A stretch of 64,000 nucleotides of DNA from Fasciola hepatica (lineage: Eukaryota; Platyhelminthes; Trematoda; Plagiorchiida; Fasciolidae): the NCBI GenBank assembly GCA_948099385.1, contig CANUEZ040000151.1:3976001-4040000 (forward strand). Direction: 5' to 3'. Positions 11,870-24,376 of the stretch are shown piece by piece (the first letter of the stretch is position 1; each line of letters starts with the position of its first letter). The notes under the pieces are model-generated. The model saw nothing but the letters and a program-made list of their open reading frames with translations, had not been told where the DNA came from and made no database searches. A program made the translations under genes and the position numbers.

Positions 11870-12030
11870 TATGGATGACAGGACAAAATGTCCCCGGAAG
11901 CACCACCCGTTTTGCGGTTTTTGCCGCTCATCAGGTGTGCGCACCCGGGTACTCGCCTGCGCAGTTATCCCCATGTTTGAGCACTCCACAGTTGATTCGT
12001 CACCTTAATCTCATTTGAATCGTAAGGAGC
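11870..12030 (-). mobile_element. Hammerhead-bearing short element, copy 1
   Basis: The minus strand shares a run of blocks with 59.1-59.27 kb (minus) and 48.08-48.24 kb (plus). First comes a stretch around CTCAAACATGGGGATAACTG, then GAGTACCCGGGTGCGCACAC, the hammerhead core, then GTGCTTCCGGGG followed by ACATTTTGTCC. It is a short repeat without coding capacity. Its 5' limit is unclear. Confidence 0.6.
11898..11946 (-). ncRNA. Hammerhead-ribozyme-like motif
   Basis: CTGATGA is intact at 11934-11928. It is followed by GCGG (11927-11924), a six-base loop, and CCGC (11917-11914), a perfect 4-bp stem II. The next bases are AAAAC (11913-11909) instead of GAAAC, so the catalytic G12 position is mutated. 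The putative cleavage triplet is GTG rather than GTC. The fold is recognisable, but this copy should be inactive. Confidence 0.55.
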
Positions 12031-14807
12031 GTGTATGGATGATAAGTCCCTTTTTAGGATCACATGGTGGTCTTTCTCAAGTTATTTCGTCGGTTAACCT
12101 CACTAACCTTCAGGACGTTTATATAGTTGACAGAACAAAGAAGCGAGCAGTATATGGATAATCGGGAATATGTATGAATCCACAGTGTCATATGATAGCA
12201 TAATGGTGAGATAATAAAGGAAAATATAAATAGCTACTTCTTAACCAGGTGACATTTTTCGCTCAAATGCTGATGGAGTGTTATCGCATTTGCGGAGACT
12301 CTTCCTTATTATGGCTACTTCAATGTCTCCCAATCAGTTCGTTTTGTTGAGCCTGTCAACGCCAGGTCAGTTTCTTGTTCCATTAGAACCGTCTGCATAG
12401 AATGTCAGATAAATGACGGACGTTGAAATCCATCTCACCCCAACACAAATACACGCACACAGACACACACACACACACACACACACACCTAACCTCACAT
12501 AGAATCCGGCAACAAGCAGATGATTAGATGCGCCAACTTGTTGGTTGGATTAAAGGCTGACACAAGTGGACAGACGTGATAAAAAAAACGAATGCTAATC
12601 CAAGATAGGTCGAGTTCTGGTTCACTCGCAACAGACAACTGAGAGGGAGAGGTAGAAAGCAGGTGAGACAAGTGGATAAGCTAATGGCAGCACATTTGTA
12701 TTTTAGCACCTCCTCCTCTCGATTCTAATCCTGCGAGACACGTGCCCCATGTATCTTCTTTGCTGGTTCACGGTTGTGTGCGACCAACGGCGTGTGTATG
12801 CAGATTATTGTGTCGGGGAGGCACAAGGGTCACAGGTTAAGCAAACAAATAATGTTACAAGCACGCTCACAGACAGTGTAACAATATGCGGACTGTTTGC
12901 TCATTTGACCAACTGACTGATAATTTAGGGTAGCGAGAACACCATAATCGTGCAACTTCGGGGCGAATGGGTGTGTTTGGATGCAACGGGCCGGTTATCA
13001 GACGTAAAACTTAGACAGACGGCCACCTTGGAAACGAAACCGCGCATACGAGGCACGGATCACTTCAGTCGTACATATTCTGCTCCGTAAAACGAAATAA
13101 AAGCTTATCGTTTTCAGTTTGACTGGTACGTCGCTAGTTGGAGTGAAGGAACATCGCTGGAAAAGGTTTGTAGTATAAAACGGGACGGAATCAGCCTGAA
13201 TACTGTGAAACCACAGCTATTTTCATTCCCATTCTAGAAAAACCATCCCGCCTAGCACGACGCAAGAGAGCCACGGAAATCAGCAAAAGAATGACAATAA
13301 CTAATCCGTACCAATCAACTCAGGACAGAGTGAACACCACTATAAATTAGAGTTACGGGAACAACTATGAGGTACTGATATCATTTTTATAAAGGAACTG
13401 AATGATCTGATTCCTGATTGTTTTCGGTCTTCAAATGCAACTGTCACAATATGATCACGGGCGCAGAAAATTCGAGCTGTTATGAACTTTGAAAATAAAC
13501 AGAATCTTTTCACAACTAACAGAAAGTAAAGTCACAAACTGGGAGTGATTTATGTTATTTTATGTGAATGGAATTTATTGTTCAGTCTATCAATATTGAA
13601 AGTGAAATGACAAGCAGTTAAGTAAGGCTTGCTTCGCGTAGACGCTACTTCGAATGTATTGATGATAAACGCCTTCAAACCCTTCGAAGTACGCGATCTG
13701 ATGGGTGTGCATTGATGACTACTCATGGGAGATGATCAGCATATAAACTGTTGGTAAATGTGACATTCCCACTTCGTTTAGAGTTTTTAACTCACCTGAC
13801 ATGCACGGAGTTGATAAACTCTTTACCGAGAACTTAATTCATCCAGTCGTTTCTGGATGACTGCTGCGGTAAGCAGCACTGGTTGTTTATGTGGTAGGCT
13901 TGTAGTATTGCATCACTGCAAACTTTACCACAAGTTGGGTTAACCATTGATATCATCAAACCCAACTTCGCAATAGCAAATCCAGAATTCTCCAGATTAG
14001 TGTTTCCGATCAGAACAAATCGAAAGCTACTACGTGAAAAGCGCTACGTGTACTGGATTTCAGTTCAGTATGCTTGAACGCGTTAAACACGTGCTAAATG
14101 GCGATAACATCCCCAGGATTGTCTCCATATGAACGATTTCCTGTATGGGATGCGATCAGTTCTTCAAGTATTACCGAGTGCTCAGTGAAGCATAAATTAT
14201 GCGCTACAACAATTGGCCCAAGATGATGATCCGTGGAAGTAACGGTAGTCGTCACCGCTGATAACGCAGCACCTACAGTTTACCTACCTCTGATGGACCC
14301 AAGATCTATAAGTTTCACTGTTTGCTAGTCGCGGAAGTATCGGTAGTCCAGACGGACCATAGACTTCGTATTTTCCTTTATCATAAACCACCCGTGAGCC
14401 TCGGGCCCACTCCGCCTCAGGTAATAAGAAATAATACAAACTCTGGAATTTTTACGTAGACGATCAAATATGCAGTGATTCGAAACTCGCAAATTCGTGA
14501 CCGTTCACACGTTTTCTTTCTAAAAATTCAAAATGAGAAAATAATGCGGTGGGGTGGGGGTAAATACCTCTAAATTCGTCTGTTGGTTTCAATCTGTATT
14601 TCCATACGCAATTCCGACGTTTTCCCTTGCACTTTTCCCGCTATATGACGGTTCTGTCCAATTCAGCTAGTCTCCCATTAGGAGAGTGGTTTGACAACGA
14701 GGCTGACATTAACCCCTGGCCGTTTCTATGCGGATTTCAACGAAGAACAGAGAATGATGAGTCGGAAAATTAAAATTAAAATTTTAGAACAAAAATATTA
14801 AAATTCT
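12031..14807. other. Anonymous sequence with one microsatellite
   Basis: An (AC)n microsatellite lies at 12463-12488. I found no other repeat, gene or RNA signature in this 2.8-kb stretch, and open frames are short. Confidence 0.5.
12463..12488. repeat. (AC)n microsatellite
   Basis: Thirteen AC units occur, preceded by interrupted CA-rich sequence from about 12439. Confidence 0.9.
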
Positions 14808-15263
14808 GAAGTTCGATGTACATTTTCTCATTCCTCGCTGCCAAGTCATCTGTCGATCTCCACGTGATTTCTTCTACTCCTGATGAGGAACGGAGAATAG
14901 AGCACGGTTCGGTAGGTGTGTGTTTGTCATACGTAACAAGTGCCCCCAACCAACAAAGTCTACTAATCTGCATAAGCTGTGATAGAACATTCCCTGAACT
15001 GATACTCAGTATTCAACATCTCACCTCAGTACTGCTCACTCGGTTATTTCACCGAACCTTAGCGATACTACGCAAAAATCGATGGTGGAAAACCTCAAGA
15101 CGACGATTTTCCGCAGGCACAATACATGTCTCACAGCTATACGACAACACTGAACACACCACAGCACATTACACAAGACCTTTCAACTTCAGTGAAATAT
15201 CAGATCGGTGCCACAACTGCTTCAGTCCAGCGTACGCCGCTCGAGCATTGGTTGTACCCATGC

Positions 15264-16279
15264 TCACCTCTCATCCATCGTCAAGCTACTGCTGAGGTAG
15301 GTAAACCGGTCGACAGTTGCCAGCACCCCTCCATCGAGCATCAAACTCGGAATCGGTGGCCTCCAGTCTTGTAACATCACTTTACAGTTTGGAGGTGCAA
15401 AGCGCATGCCGAATGGAACCACAGCTCTTGCGAGTCTATCTAGTGCACGTTGAGCATGTTCCGTGGATTCGAACAAACAGACAACATCGTCCGCGAGATC
15501 TAGATCACATAGCTTTCCACTATTTCCTGGTTCGACGCCTACATCCTGAAGATTTTGCAGCGCACTCTCCATTATTCCGTCCATGACGAAGTTGAACAGG
15601 AATGGAGAAATAGGACATCCCTGTCGAACACCGCTGGTTGTTTCCAACATACCCGATAGTTCACCGTAAACTCTCACGGAGCCAGAAGTATGAGAATGCA
15701 ATGACCTCAGTAGATTCACGAACTTCTGGGCCATAACTTTCCGGTAAAGACTGCTGAAAAGCACTGCTCGATCAACTGAATCAAAGGCGCCTCTCAAGTC
15801 TGAGAAAACCAATATTGTCGGTCGACGGTGCGCGTGACGCGTTTGAAGTAGTTGGCGAAGAGTAAAAATTTGGTCGATGAATCCTCGACTCGGGCGGAAT
15901 CCGGCTTGCTTTTCGTGGATGTTCCTTTCGAGAGCTGGTGTCAGACGGAGAAGCAAAATCGAGTCTAGTAATTCGGTGACTATCGAAATTAAGCTAATCC
16001 CACGATCGTTACTACAGTGTCATTGCGTATTCGCTTCCTGAAGATGAGAACAATCGATGACTCGCTCCATATTACCGGAATATGCTCCTCGTTCCAAGTG
16101 TCACAGAATAAAGCGGTAAGTGGTTTTATCAAAACATCTCCACCTAGTTTGTAAAGAACTGGGGGACGTTCGTCGGGACCGGCCGCTTTCCCTTGTTTGC
16201 GTAATCGAATCCTCGACTTCACTTGCATTTCCGATGCCGGCTCAAGTGATACCACCCAAGGAATTGCACTTGTTGACAC
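15264..16279 (-). pseudogene. RTE reverse transcriptase (copy B)
   Basis: Two overlapping open pieces form one RT domain. The first (16279-15989) has KAAGPDERPPVLYKLGGD and WSESSIVLIF, the conserved RTE region ahead of the palm. The second (15956-15264) has EKQAGFRPSRGFIDQIFTL, AFDSVDR with the first catalytic Asp, SGVRQGCPISPFLFNF, and LADD at the YxDD position. Leu in place of Tyr is unusual for an RTE but keeps the Asp pair. A frameshift near 15990, shared with copy A, breaks the domain between the two pieces. Confidence 0.9.
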
Positions 16280-16743
16280 AGGAGTAACTACATAAGCAAA
16301 CGCCCACCTAAGTTGTTTCTTGAAGTATACGGCCTAACGGTCGAGCCTTTGCTGTTTGCCATTGATGGGTTCTCCATTTCTATCGCATATCGTTTCGCTG
16401 ACCGGGGTACGCTGTCCATTGGTGTCCCGATTAAATTGGAATAGTCTTTGACTTTTACTTGAAGGAGCTGATATTTCCATTTCTTCAGCTACCCTGACCC
16501 ATTAATTTTGCAAGCCTTCTTAAGGCTTTTCGTAATTTGCTCCTGTATATGTCTTCGTATCTTATTTAACTCCTTACAGTTCGAAAGCTGAAACTTTTTG
16601 TTCTACTGGCCTGATCGACTCTTGAGAAATCCACCGTCTTTGATGGACACGGGATATAGGAGCACAGGTAAGACCTGCTGCCTCGTGCATCGTCTGCTTG
16701 ATATGGGCCCAATGCTCATCTACATTACTGTTCGTCGTAGATT

Positions 16744-17489
16744 CTAGCTTACGGCGATATGATCAATTTGACTCAAAGTACCTGTAGAGTTAGATCGCCA
16801 TGTCGCTGTGCGACGCGAGCTGTGTCGGAAATTTGTGCTAGACAAGAACAATCGATTGTCTGCACTAAACTGGAGAAGCCCATCCCCGTTATCTGTACGC
16901 TCAGCAGGTAAAGCACAACGCCCACCTAAAAAGGCTTCTGACACACTAAGTTTGCCAACTTGTGCATTGAAGTCACCACCTAGCACTACAATGTCAGAAC
17001 CTTTACTAATGCGAACGAGAATGGCGACGGCATCATAGAACTCATCTTTCTGCAAGTCTGAGCTGCAGTCTGTTGGGGCGTACGCCGAGATCACAAACAA
17101 ACTGCGTTTAACACAACTATCCTTTCGAACGCCAACTGACCCCTGGAGTCTTAGAGCACATAAACGACTGTTAACAGGGATCCAGTCTAAAAGGGCAGCC
17201 TCGGCCTTGTCAGTCAAGACTATCCCTATACCACATTGACCCGCAGCTCTAGCTGCTTCGATTCCTGAAGTGCGTAGGAAATACCTCAGTGAGATACCAA
17301 GAGCAATTAGCTGAATCACACTGCACACATCCTGGATACGCCTTTCACTTAAACAGCAGACATCAATCTTCAGGGAATCTATTGTGAGGGCTAGGCGCGC
17401 CTGTTGACCGGGCTGCATGAGTGTACGCACATTGAAGGAGCCGAGATTCAGAGGCTGACGAGTTACCAGACAGAGGATTATTCACGCTA
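16744..17489 (-). pseudogene. RTE apurinic-type endonuclease (copy B)
   Basis: This is an endonuclease/exonuclease/phosphatase-fold domain, which in RTE elements nicks target DNA to prime reverse transcription. The frame is open from just after a TGA near 17489, so LGSFNVRTLMQPGQQA lies upstream of the first Met at 17430. Later motifs are IDVCCLSERRIQD with the metal-binding Glu, VISAYAPTD, VVLGGDFNAQVG with catalytic Asp/Asn, and QIDHIAVS with the terminal Asp-His pair. The domain itself looks uninterrupted. Stops follow after 16744 in the linker. Confidence 0.88.
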
Positions 17490-17665
17490 TTTAACAATGA
17501 ACCGTTGCGAGTATCGGCCTTGTTGTCAGTGGAAGCATTATGGGTGGGTAGAAGGGGCAAAGACGGTGGGTGGGGACAGAAGACTAAGTTTGAGTAAAAG
17601 AGGGGAATCTGAGTGGGACAAACACCATGACCTCTAAGACAGGCCGAACTGTCAAGGAACATCGG

Positions 17666-20600
17666 TAACAGTAACCCTGGATCCTGGAGAGAAAATCCAA
17701 ATAAAGTCCAGATAGATCAATCTTGTTGACCGGTTCGGTGAGTGCGAATTTTTGAACCTTAAGCGACTAAAATGACGGTGAAGTGCAGCAGTGGACCACT
17801 ATCAAGTCTGTCTTTCTGAAATATTGGTTCATCATTTTTTAAATACACATGATATCAATTTTGCAGGGAAAATGCAATTAGGGTCACGTAATTCTATGTT
17901 TCTGTGTTAAAGATTCCGTGATACCCTTTCATGGACGATTGCGAGGTGCATTTTGAACGCGAATTCATCTAAAAGGCGAATAAAATGAAACTACTGATTC
18001 AGAGCTAACACCCCGAATAGCCCTGACAAATATGATCCATATTATGAAGGAACGCGTTTATTCATGCCTGTGAACGGCCCATGAAACAAGATGGCCCCCT
18101 ACGTTATCCCCGGGGAAACTCGAATCTATGACCTTGAGAACTGTAGTGATGAAAAACAATGCAAGATCCTAAATGACCACATATCATGGCAATCCCGAGG
18201 ACGCCGTTCAAATCGCTTTCCTCCTTTACGGTACTCAGTGACAAATAACCCTCCACCACTGACAGTCCAACTTCGAGAAGTATACTCATGCTTTGTAACA
18301 TACTGCTCAAATGTCAATACAATGCTCGCCACTAAATTGGGGATGCTATCTCATGACGATATGACACCAAAAGGTAGACTGGACTAAAGGATGTGCCATC
18401 AGGAGCACGGATGACAGCGTAGTTACTCTTAATCTACCATCCGGAGTACACACACAATTACTTACGGGAGGCCAGTTCTCAAATATGCATGCAAAAATCT
18501 GCCGGGTGTTTTATTGATGTTATGAGAACATTCTGGTGTTGCACAAGTCGAAATTACACGTTCCTTATAATGAAATGTCTTTTTTGTTTTACTCTCGTAT
18601 CAATGTTTTGATAAGTAAGCTCACAGAGAAAAAGTTGCTCTCGATGAAGACTATGGTTACACATGACACGCATTCGTGTCACGTACAGCCGTCGAGTTGA
18701 GCAGACAAAAACCAGTGGGGCACACCATGAGCATTCGACGTCACAGTTTTGATGAGGTGGATGATATTTCTAGGAAAGAAGTCAAGTCTATTACTCTCCA
18801 TGTCCTATCAAGGAGAAAGCACCAATGTTACTGATCGCACTCGAACAGGTATACCTATCTGCATCGCTAATGGTTCGTGAGTTATCCGATATTCTCTAGG
18901 ATAATCAAACAAGAAAAACCGCGCTGATCAACACGAACTACTTATTCCAGTCATCAATGGACAAGTAGCATTTTTGTACTAAAAACATCTTTATATGACA
19001 GTCGAAACTTCACTATCACACTAGTCTTTAGCGCTAATAGCGACTAATAACAGACTTACTTGAGAGGCGATACAATATTCAAATTTTATTCAGAGTTCGA
19101 AAGATCATTAGTCATTCTAAGGTTTTATTTCAGTAATTTCGCTATCATGAACTTTTGGGGACTGGAATTCATCAGGTATACCGGGAAAAGATATCATCGA
19201 AAAGCGAATTCGGGTGACTGGAAGGAAAAAAGAAATGAAGGTTGATTTTTTCACGGGTGGCGCAAAACCGATGGAGGTAATTTGAATTTTTGAACATCAG
19301 ATTAGTGCTAAACGCTTAGTTTTGAGAGTTCGCTAGCTCGCCCACTTGAAGAGAAACGCAATTGCAGTCATGTAAATGCTCAAACAGCATGAACAAGCTA
19401 CCGGATTCACGCGAAGAAACAATGAGCCGGATTCCGTGCTTGTCTAAATGAGGCACTCAGAATACATGCACATGAGAGAATGGAGTGTTGTGTGTCAATC
19501 ATGTAAAAGGGAACTACTTGCACACATTTCTCTCAAGAAGCGAAAAAATGATGGTTGTTCGCCGGATCTGGTCGGTCACGGAATGAACGAACAGTGAACT
19601 GGTTACTTGCAAATGCCCATAGCGTATATTGTGATGTTTAGGGATTACAGTTGACGACCGAACACGTGCCACTCTTTGCTATGTCCGTCTGGTGTTCACT
19701 ACCATGACAAGACCAACTGACACGATGACCTACAGGGCCGCAGCAGCTGTGCTCAATCTTTTATTATTAACCTAACTACGATGAGCGGGTTTGCTGATGA
19801 TCCGTATAACCATTGGACTATGTACTGAACATACAGCAAAAAGAAATTGAAGACACTCAGAAGCCTTTGTCTACTTTCCCTCCTTAGTGACCCGGAAAAT
19901 GGGACCGATTGTCTCAACTTACCTTCAAGACGACTTCATGACACAGACAGATGTCACACGACGGAACCAAAAGAGTTAAATGAAAAAACTCTAATTGTTC
20001 TTAGTCGACCTATGTAGGGACAAGAATAAGACCATAGGATAGACATAAAGAAGCGGGCAGACATACGGACAGGAGTGAAAGATTGCACATGCCTTGTTCA
20101 CAGCCCCTTCCATAAAAGTTGCGGTTCGAAGTTCGTGAGAATTGAGTGGCAGTTTACTATGTGAACCCCGTTGTCAAGTTTTACGAAAGATGAATGCGAA
20201 ACTTCCGTTTTAATAACAATAGTATATAATATGACTCCTTTTCGACACTGAAGTGTGATAAACTGGAAAAATTATAAAATTATGGATGGTCTTCTAATCA
20301 ATCTGCACAAAAGATTATCCGAGATAGAAATGGCAACTATATCTTGCAGACCCATGGTTACCAAGAGCATACCAAAGCGTAACACGCTACAAGCGGGTAT
20401 CACTGTTTTGAAAATCTCATCTCTTGTGACAGTGGTTCATACATAACATGTGGTGTTATTGAAGCAAATGACCAATACTGAATCGACCCATCTATTTTTA
20501 ATCAGAGTTATAGAACCACGTCAGTATGAGGGAATAGAGGAAGAACTTTCTCTTTCCACACCCGCCTGATTTCAGACTGTGTGCCATACAAAACATGGTA

Positions 20601-20699
20601 CATTGGAGAAGGAAGGAGTAGATAGTCCGAATCCATGATTTGTTTGTGAGCGCAATACTGCCAGGTTGTTCAAGCCAAAGCAACTGGTGGTTTTCTTAG
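17666..20699. other. Mostly anonymous sequence
   Basis: Apart from a possible tRNA-like retroposon at 18.1-18.3 kb (listed separately), I saw no gene, RNA or transposon signature in this 3-kb stretch. Confidence 0.45.
18085..18335 (-). mobile_element. Possible tRNA-derived retroposon fragment
   Basis: The minus strand has an A-box-like stretch TATGTGGTCATTTAGGATCT and, about 40 bases later, a B-box-like GGTCATAGATTCGAGTTTCC. Three overlapping frames are open across it, which is typical of a CpG-decayed repeat rather than a gene. No second copy was found in the window, so the family assignment is open. Confidence 0.3.
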
Positions 20700-21045
20700 G
20701 GTCCACAACCGAAGCTATAGCTATCCGAAGCTTAACCCGCAAGGTAGCGGGACGAAAAGTGGGGTCCGTAAACCTTTGGGGGTCGGTGACTGACTACTCA
20801 GTTCGTACGCCCTTCGGATGAGGCCAAACATCTTGAGTGCTCAGTGCACCTCTCCGTCACAGATGAGCATACCGGTGAACGCCTCATACGCCACCCGCGG
20901 TTGGTTTGGAACCAGAGTTCAGCCCTTTCCCCTAAACTGACTATTAGTCAGACTATTAATCAGAAATCGATCGCAGACCGTAAAAACAATAACGCGACTC
21001 GGCCTTTAGATTTTGGGGCCGATAGCGAGGACGGACGAAACTGAT
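20700..21045. other. GC-richer block, possible repeat fragment
   Basis: This block is richer in G, C and CpG than its surroundings. On the minus strand one frame reads NQPRVAYEAFTGMLICDGE, which is protein-like but unrecognised. The sharp compositional edges suggest an inserted element or a gene fragment. I cannot name it. Confidence 0.3.
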
Positions 21046-24000
21046 TCCACTTATTAGGCAACAGCAGAAACAGAGATTTCCAATTCTACGGTAAAAAAGC
21101 AGGCTGAGAAGAATAGGGCTCGGTAAAATTGATGCTATTTTCAGTTAGCCTCAAATTACGCGAACCCAGGGACGATTTACGAATATCAACACTGCCGTTC
21201 CACGTTAGCGGTACACAGAAGTCTGTTATTTTTTCTCGTTTCATTATCACGCTTGACTTATAGGGAACTGCTGCGGTTCTTCAAGCCATACAAGATACGA
21301 TTAACAATTATGGTGAACACACCTCCTTCCACCACACTGACATGACAGCAGCAAAGGGAAAAACAGTAGTAAACACACTATGCCACTCCCACTCGGGGAA
21401 AAAATCCTACTTACGGTTCTGACTAATACTGGAAGCACATCCACGGGCAATTAAATTCAAAAATCCGACTAAAGACTGGTGAAATTCATTCGTTTTTCGT
21501 ATTACGCGGGAAAAGACGATCTTCGAGTCCGTGAAAAAAAGTTCACTCTTAAGAATGCATCGACTTAAGATCAATAACAATTTCTGTCTATATAAACCTT
21601 TCTCCGGAAGGATGATGACTTGAACGCGCTTCGACTGGCCAAAATAACTTCATTATCACAAATAAAGCTTGCCAGTTGTGGGAGGCAGCTAACATGCTTC
21701 ACATGGACCACTATCTCTTAGTCTGATCCATCAGTTTTTGAAAACAAATTACTCCCCACCAGAGAATCCCACAACTCACAATGAGCTGTAAATCAGCCGG
21801 CGTCTGATCGGCACCATCTATATTCCGATCAGATGTGAAGGTCAGTTCAGATCTGGTCGAACAAAATTTCCCAGAGGTTTAGTGGAAAATACACTGATCA
21901 CTGAAGACCATGGCTGAGGGCTACGGATGTCGGTTCGTGGTGGACGTATCTGTACTTGTGTGTATGCACACAAGCTCGCCCGAGGGTTAGAGAACAGTTA
22001 TTCTAACTTGAAACCGACGTTCCAATATGATTTCATGAGGTTCACCTACACACAACGAATGGTTTGTCCTCAAATTGCCGAGAACCACTTCGTCCGACTG
22101 ACCTCAGGTCATTATCATCGCCTGCAGCATCTCAAACCGAAAATATGTCGGCCACTCACGAAATAGTTTCAAATGTTAACACCACTGGAATGTTCACAAG
22201 AGTTCCGGGAGAAAAATGGAATATCGTAGTTCGATCAATTCTTAGTACTCACACACCATTATTCATAGCAGTAAATGTACTGGTAATACTATAAAGCGCA
22301 GAACAGAGCACAGAACTGCGAAGGTAATGGTTGAATAAACGGAAACTTAACTAAACCGAGTCGATGTTTGTTAGGCTATTGCATAATTTGACTGAGATAT
22401 GACAAGAAGGGAAATATAAAAAAGTGGTTCCCTGATGTGGTCGTGAAAAAGAAAGAGAAAAACGTGTTGGAAAACTGGAAAATAGATGAACAAATGATAA
22501 TTTCAGTCCCTTAAAAAGCACAGATTGAACAACACGTGGTTCAGAGGATGCGAAAACCCGAATAGATGTCATGACCACCGATATTGATCGGATCACTGTC
22601 AACTGCTGTTCATGTTGCTTCCTTAAATTAACTTTCAGTTTAGCTTTAATGTGAATAACTGAGGGAGTAAACTCGTGTCTGGAAAAAGGAGCAATCTGTG
22701 TGCTCTTCCGTCCTGGAAGCACTGTCACAGTTTCTTGCAACTGTTGACAAACAACGACTTACAAAAGCAAAGTTGCCATGACAGCCGATTGAGTTCACAC
22801 AGTGGTTGCTTGATTCCCGCACGCTCTGCGAATGATTATGAAAACGAGAAAACCAGATGAGTCGAATGTGCCGTTATCCGTGATTTGAACAGTGTTCTGT
22901 ATACGAGAAGTTAGGTTACACCCGATTTTTCTGTCAAGCAACTTCCCTTTGAGATGTTCACATTTATAGCTGACGGAGATTATCGTAACTCACTCACACA
23001 TAACCCGGCCTCATATACAACCGCAATGGACGTGAACATATTTCGGCCCTCAGTAGGTGGTCTTCTACAATGACTGCAAAGATGTACCAGTTTCCAGAAA
23101 GAAAGAGGGTGTCTAGGTACCGCGCCACATGGGGTGATGGAGACCGGACACCAGACTGCCTCAGACCGATCAAATACACCATCCATCTACACAAAAACTC
23201 AGTTCACCAGTGGATAAGGGACAACTTTTCGCTAAGCTAAACGCAGCGGGGTGATCGGAATAGAACGCGTCACGATAATACTTTTTAACCGCGTGGATTA
23301 GTAGCTACAGTTTTGTCTTTCTAGACTAATCCCGGTATGTGATAAATGATGTTGGAACTATACATTCAAAGATGTGAGTTTTGCCGCCTCGCAACAAAAA
23401 TAAACACATCCGGATAAACCTAAAGCGCATATGCGTGCACACGTCCAATCAAATCCATGGAAACCCTTGTACAGTATACGTGCCGTGAACGTGTATGAAA
23501 CTTTAATGGAAAAGTAACTGGAAAATCAACAACCTCAGAGTCTCTGACTGTTATTGATTTAATGTAACAGGGAAGAATACCACCGGTGAAACTGGACTGA
23601 ATCAGAAGGGTGTTAATTTTTTCTGTGATCCTGAATTTGTCACTCCACATGAACTCCCAGCTTCACGAAGATAATTGCAATTCAAAAGAACCTGGTGGCG
23701 TAATGACTGATGAGTAAACGGAACCCGGTCGGATGTTTGTGTTTTTTTTTCTACTGAAGATACGATGCGGTTCTCAAACTCTTAGTGTGCACAAAATAAA
23801 GGTGGATGAGGTCGATTTTTATGTTCACAGTGCTGATTTTATCATGTGCATTCCGACGACTCGCTCGTGTGACAAACTTCATTCGACCAGTGAACCAGTA
23901 AAGGACATTTGGGCAATTTGCCACGGATATCAGTTAGGTTCACTGCCAGGCTTTTGCTATTGGCCCGACATTTAACTGGTTAGCCATCAACTGGCGAGCT

Positions 24001-24313
24001 GAACTTGCACGAAGAATTGCAGGCAAGCAACAAGATAAGTTTATGTGACTTGGAATAAATCGGTAAATTTTGGACACTAGTTCGATAACGGTGTCGTAGT
24101 CGATCCTGAATGGGTTATGTATATCCTAGTGATTTGCGCGACGAAAGTGGAAAGGATCCGGAAGCTAAATGATAGCAATAGTGGAAATGAACACAAGTTT
24201 CCGAATTCCGTCATTTCAAATTTCAATAATACCATCTGTCTCCCATGAAAATACTTCTGAAAAACTTCCCAATTTCGAGGACAAATAACGTAGAATGGCA
24301 GTTGTAGGTGGTG

Positions 24314-24315
<2 letters not shown>
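21046..24315. other. Mostly anonymous sequence
   Basis: I saw no recognisable gene or repeat, except a weak exon candidate on the minus strand at 23420-23650. Confidence 0.45.
23420..23650 (-). CDS. Unrecognised ORF, possible exon
   Basis: The frame reads 76 codons with a balanced, protein-like composition (for example SSFTGGILPCYIKSI and FPVTFPLKFHTRSRHVYCTR). A CAG acceptor-like site precedes GATCACAG near 23629, and an AG/GT step occurs at the TAG near 23422. I do not recognise the product. It could be an exon of an unseen gene, or chance. Confidence 0.2.
   Translation of the reverse strand: MWSDKFRITEKINTLLIQSSFTGGILPCYIKSITVRDSEVVDFPVTFPLKFHTRSRHVYCTRVSMDLIGRVHAYAL

Positions 24316-24373
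<58 letters not shown>
24316..24373. repeat. (AT)n microsatellite
   Basis: A 58-bp uninterrupted AT run, directly abutting the short element on its right. Confidence 0.95.

Positions 24374-24376
<3 letters not shown>

Larger units (their letters stand above)
14808..17665 (-). mobile_element. RTE-clade non-LTR retrotransposon, copy B
   Basis: This is the most complete RTE copy in the window. On the minus strand it carries a leader, an endonuclease (about 17489-16744), a linker with scattered stops, a reverse transcriptase (16279-15264) and part of the C-terminal region, ending abruptly at 14808 beside A/T-rich sequence. Compared with copy A it lacks the last 340 bp. The internal order matches SR2/RTE elements. 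Several frameshifts and stops mean it cannot make a full protein. Confidence 0.9.

Noticed and set aside
19785..19820. CTGATGATCC followed by GGA, hammerhead-like
   Set aside because: A stem II could form, but CTA stands where GAAA must be, and no other copy was found.
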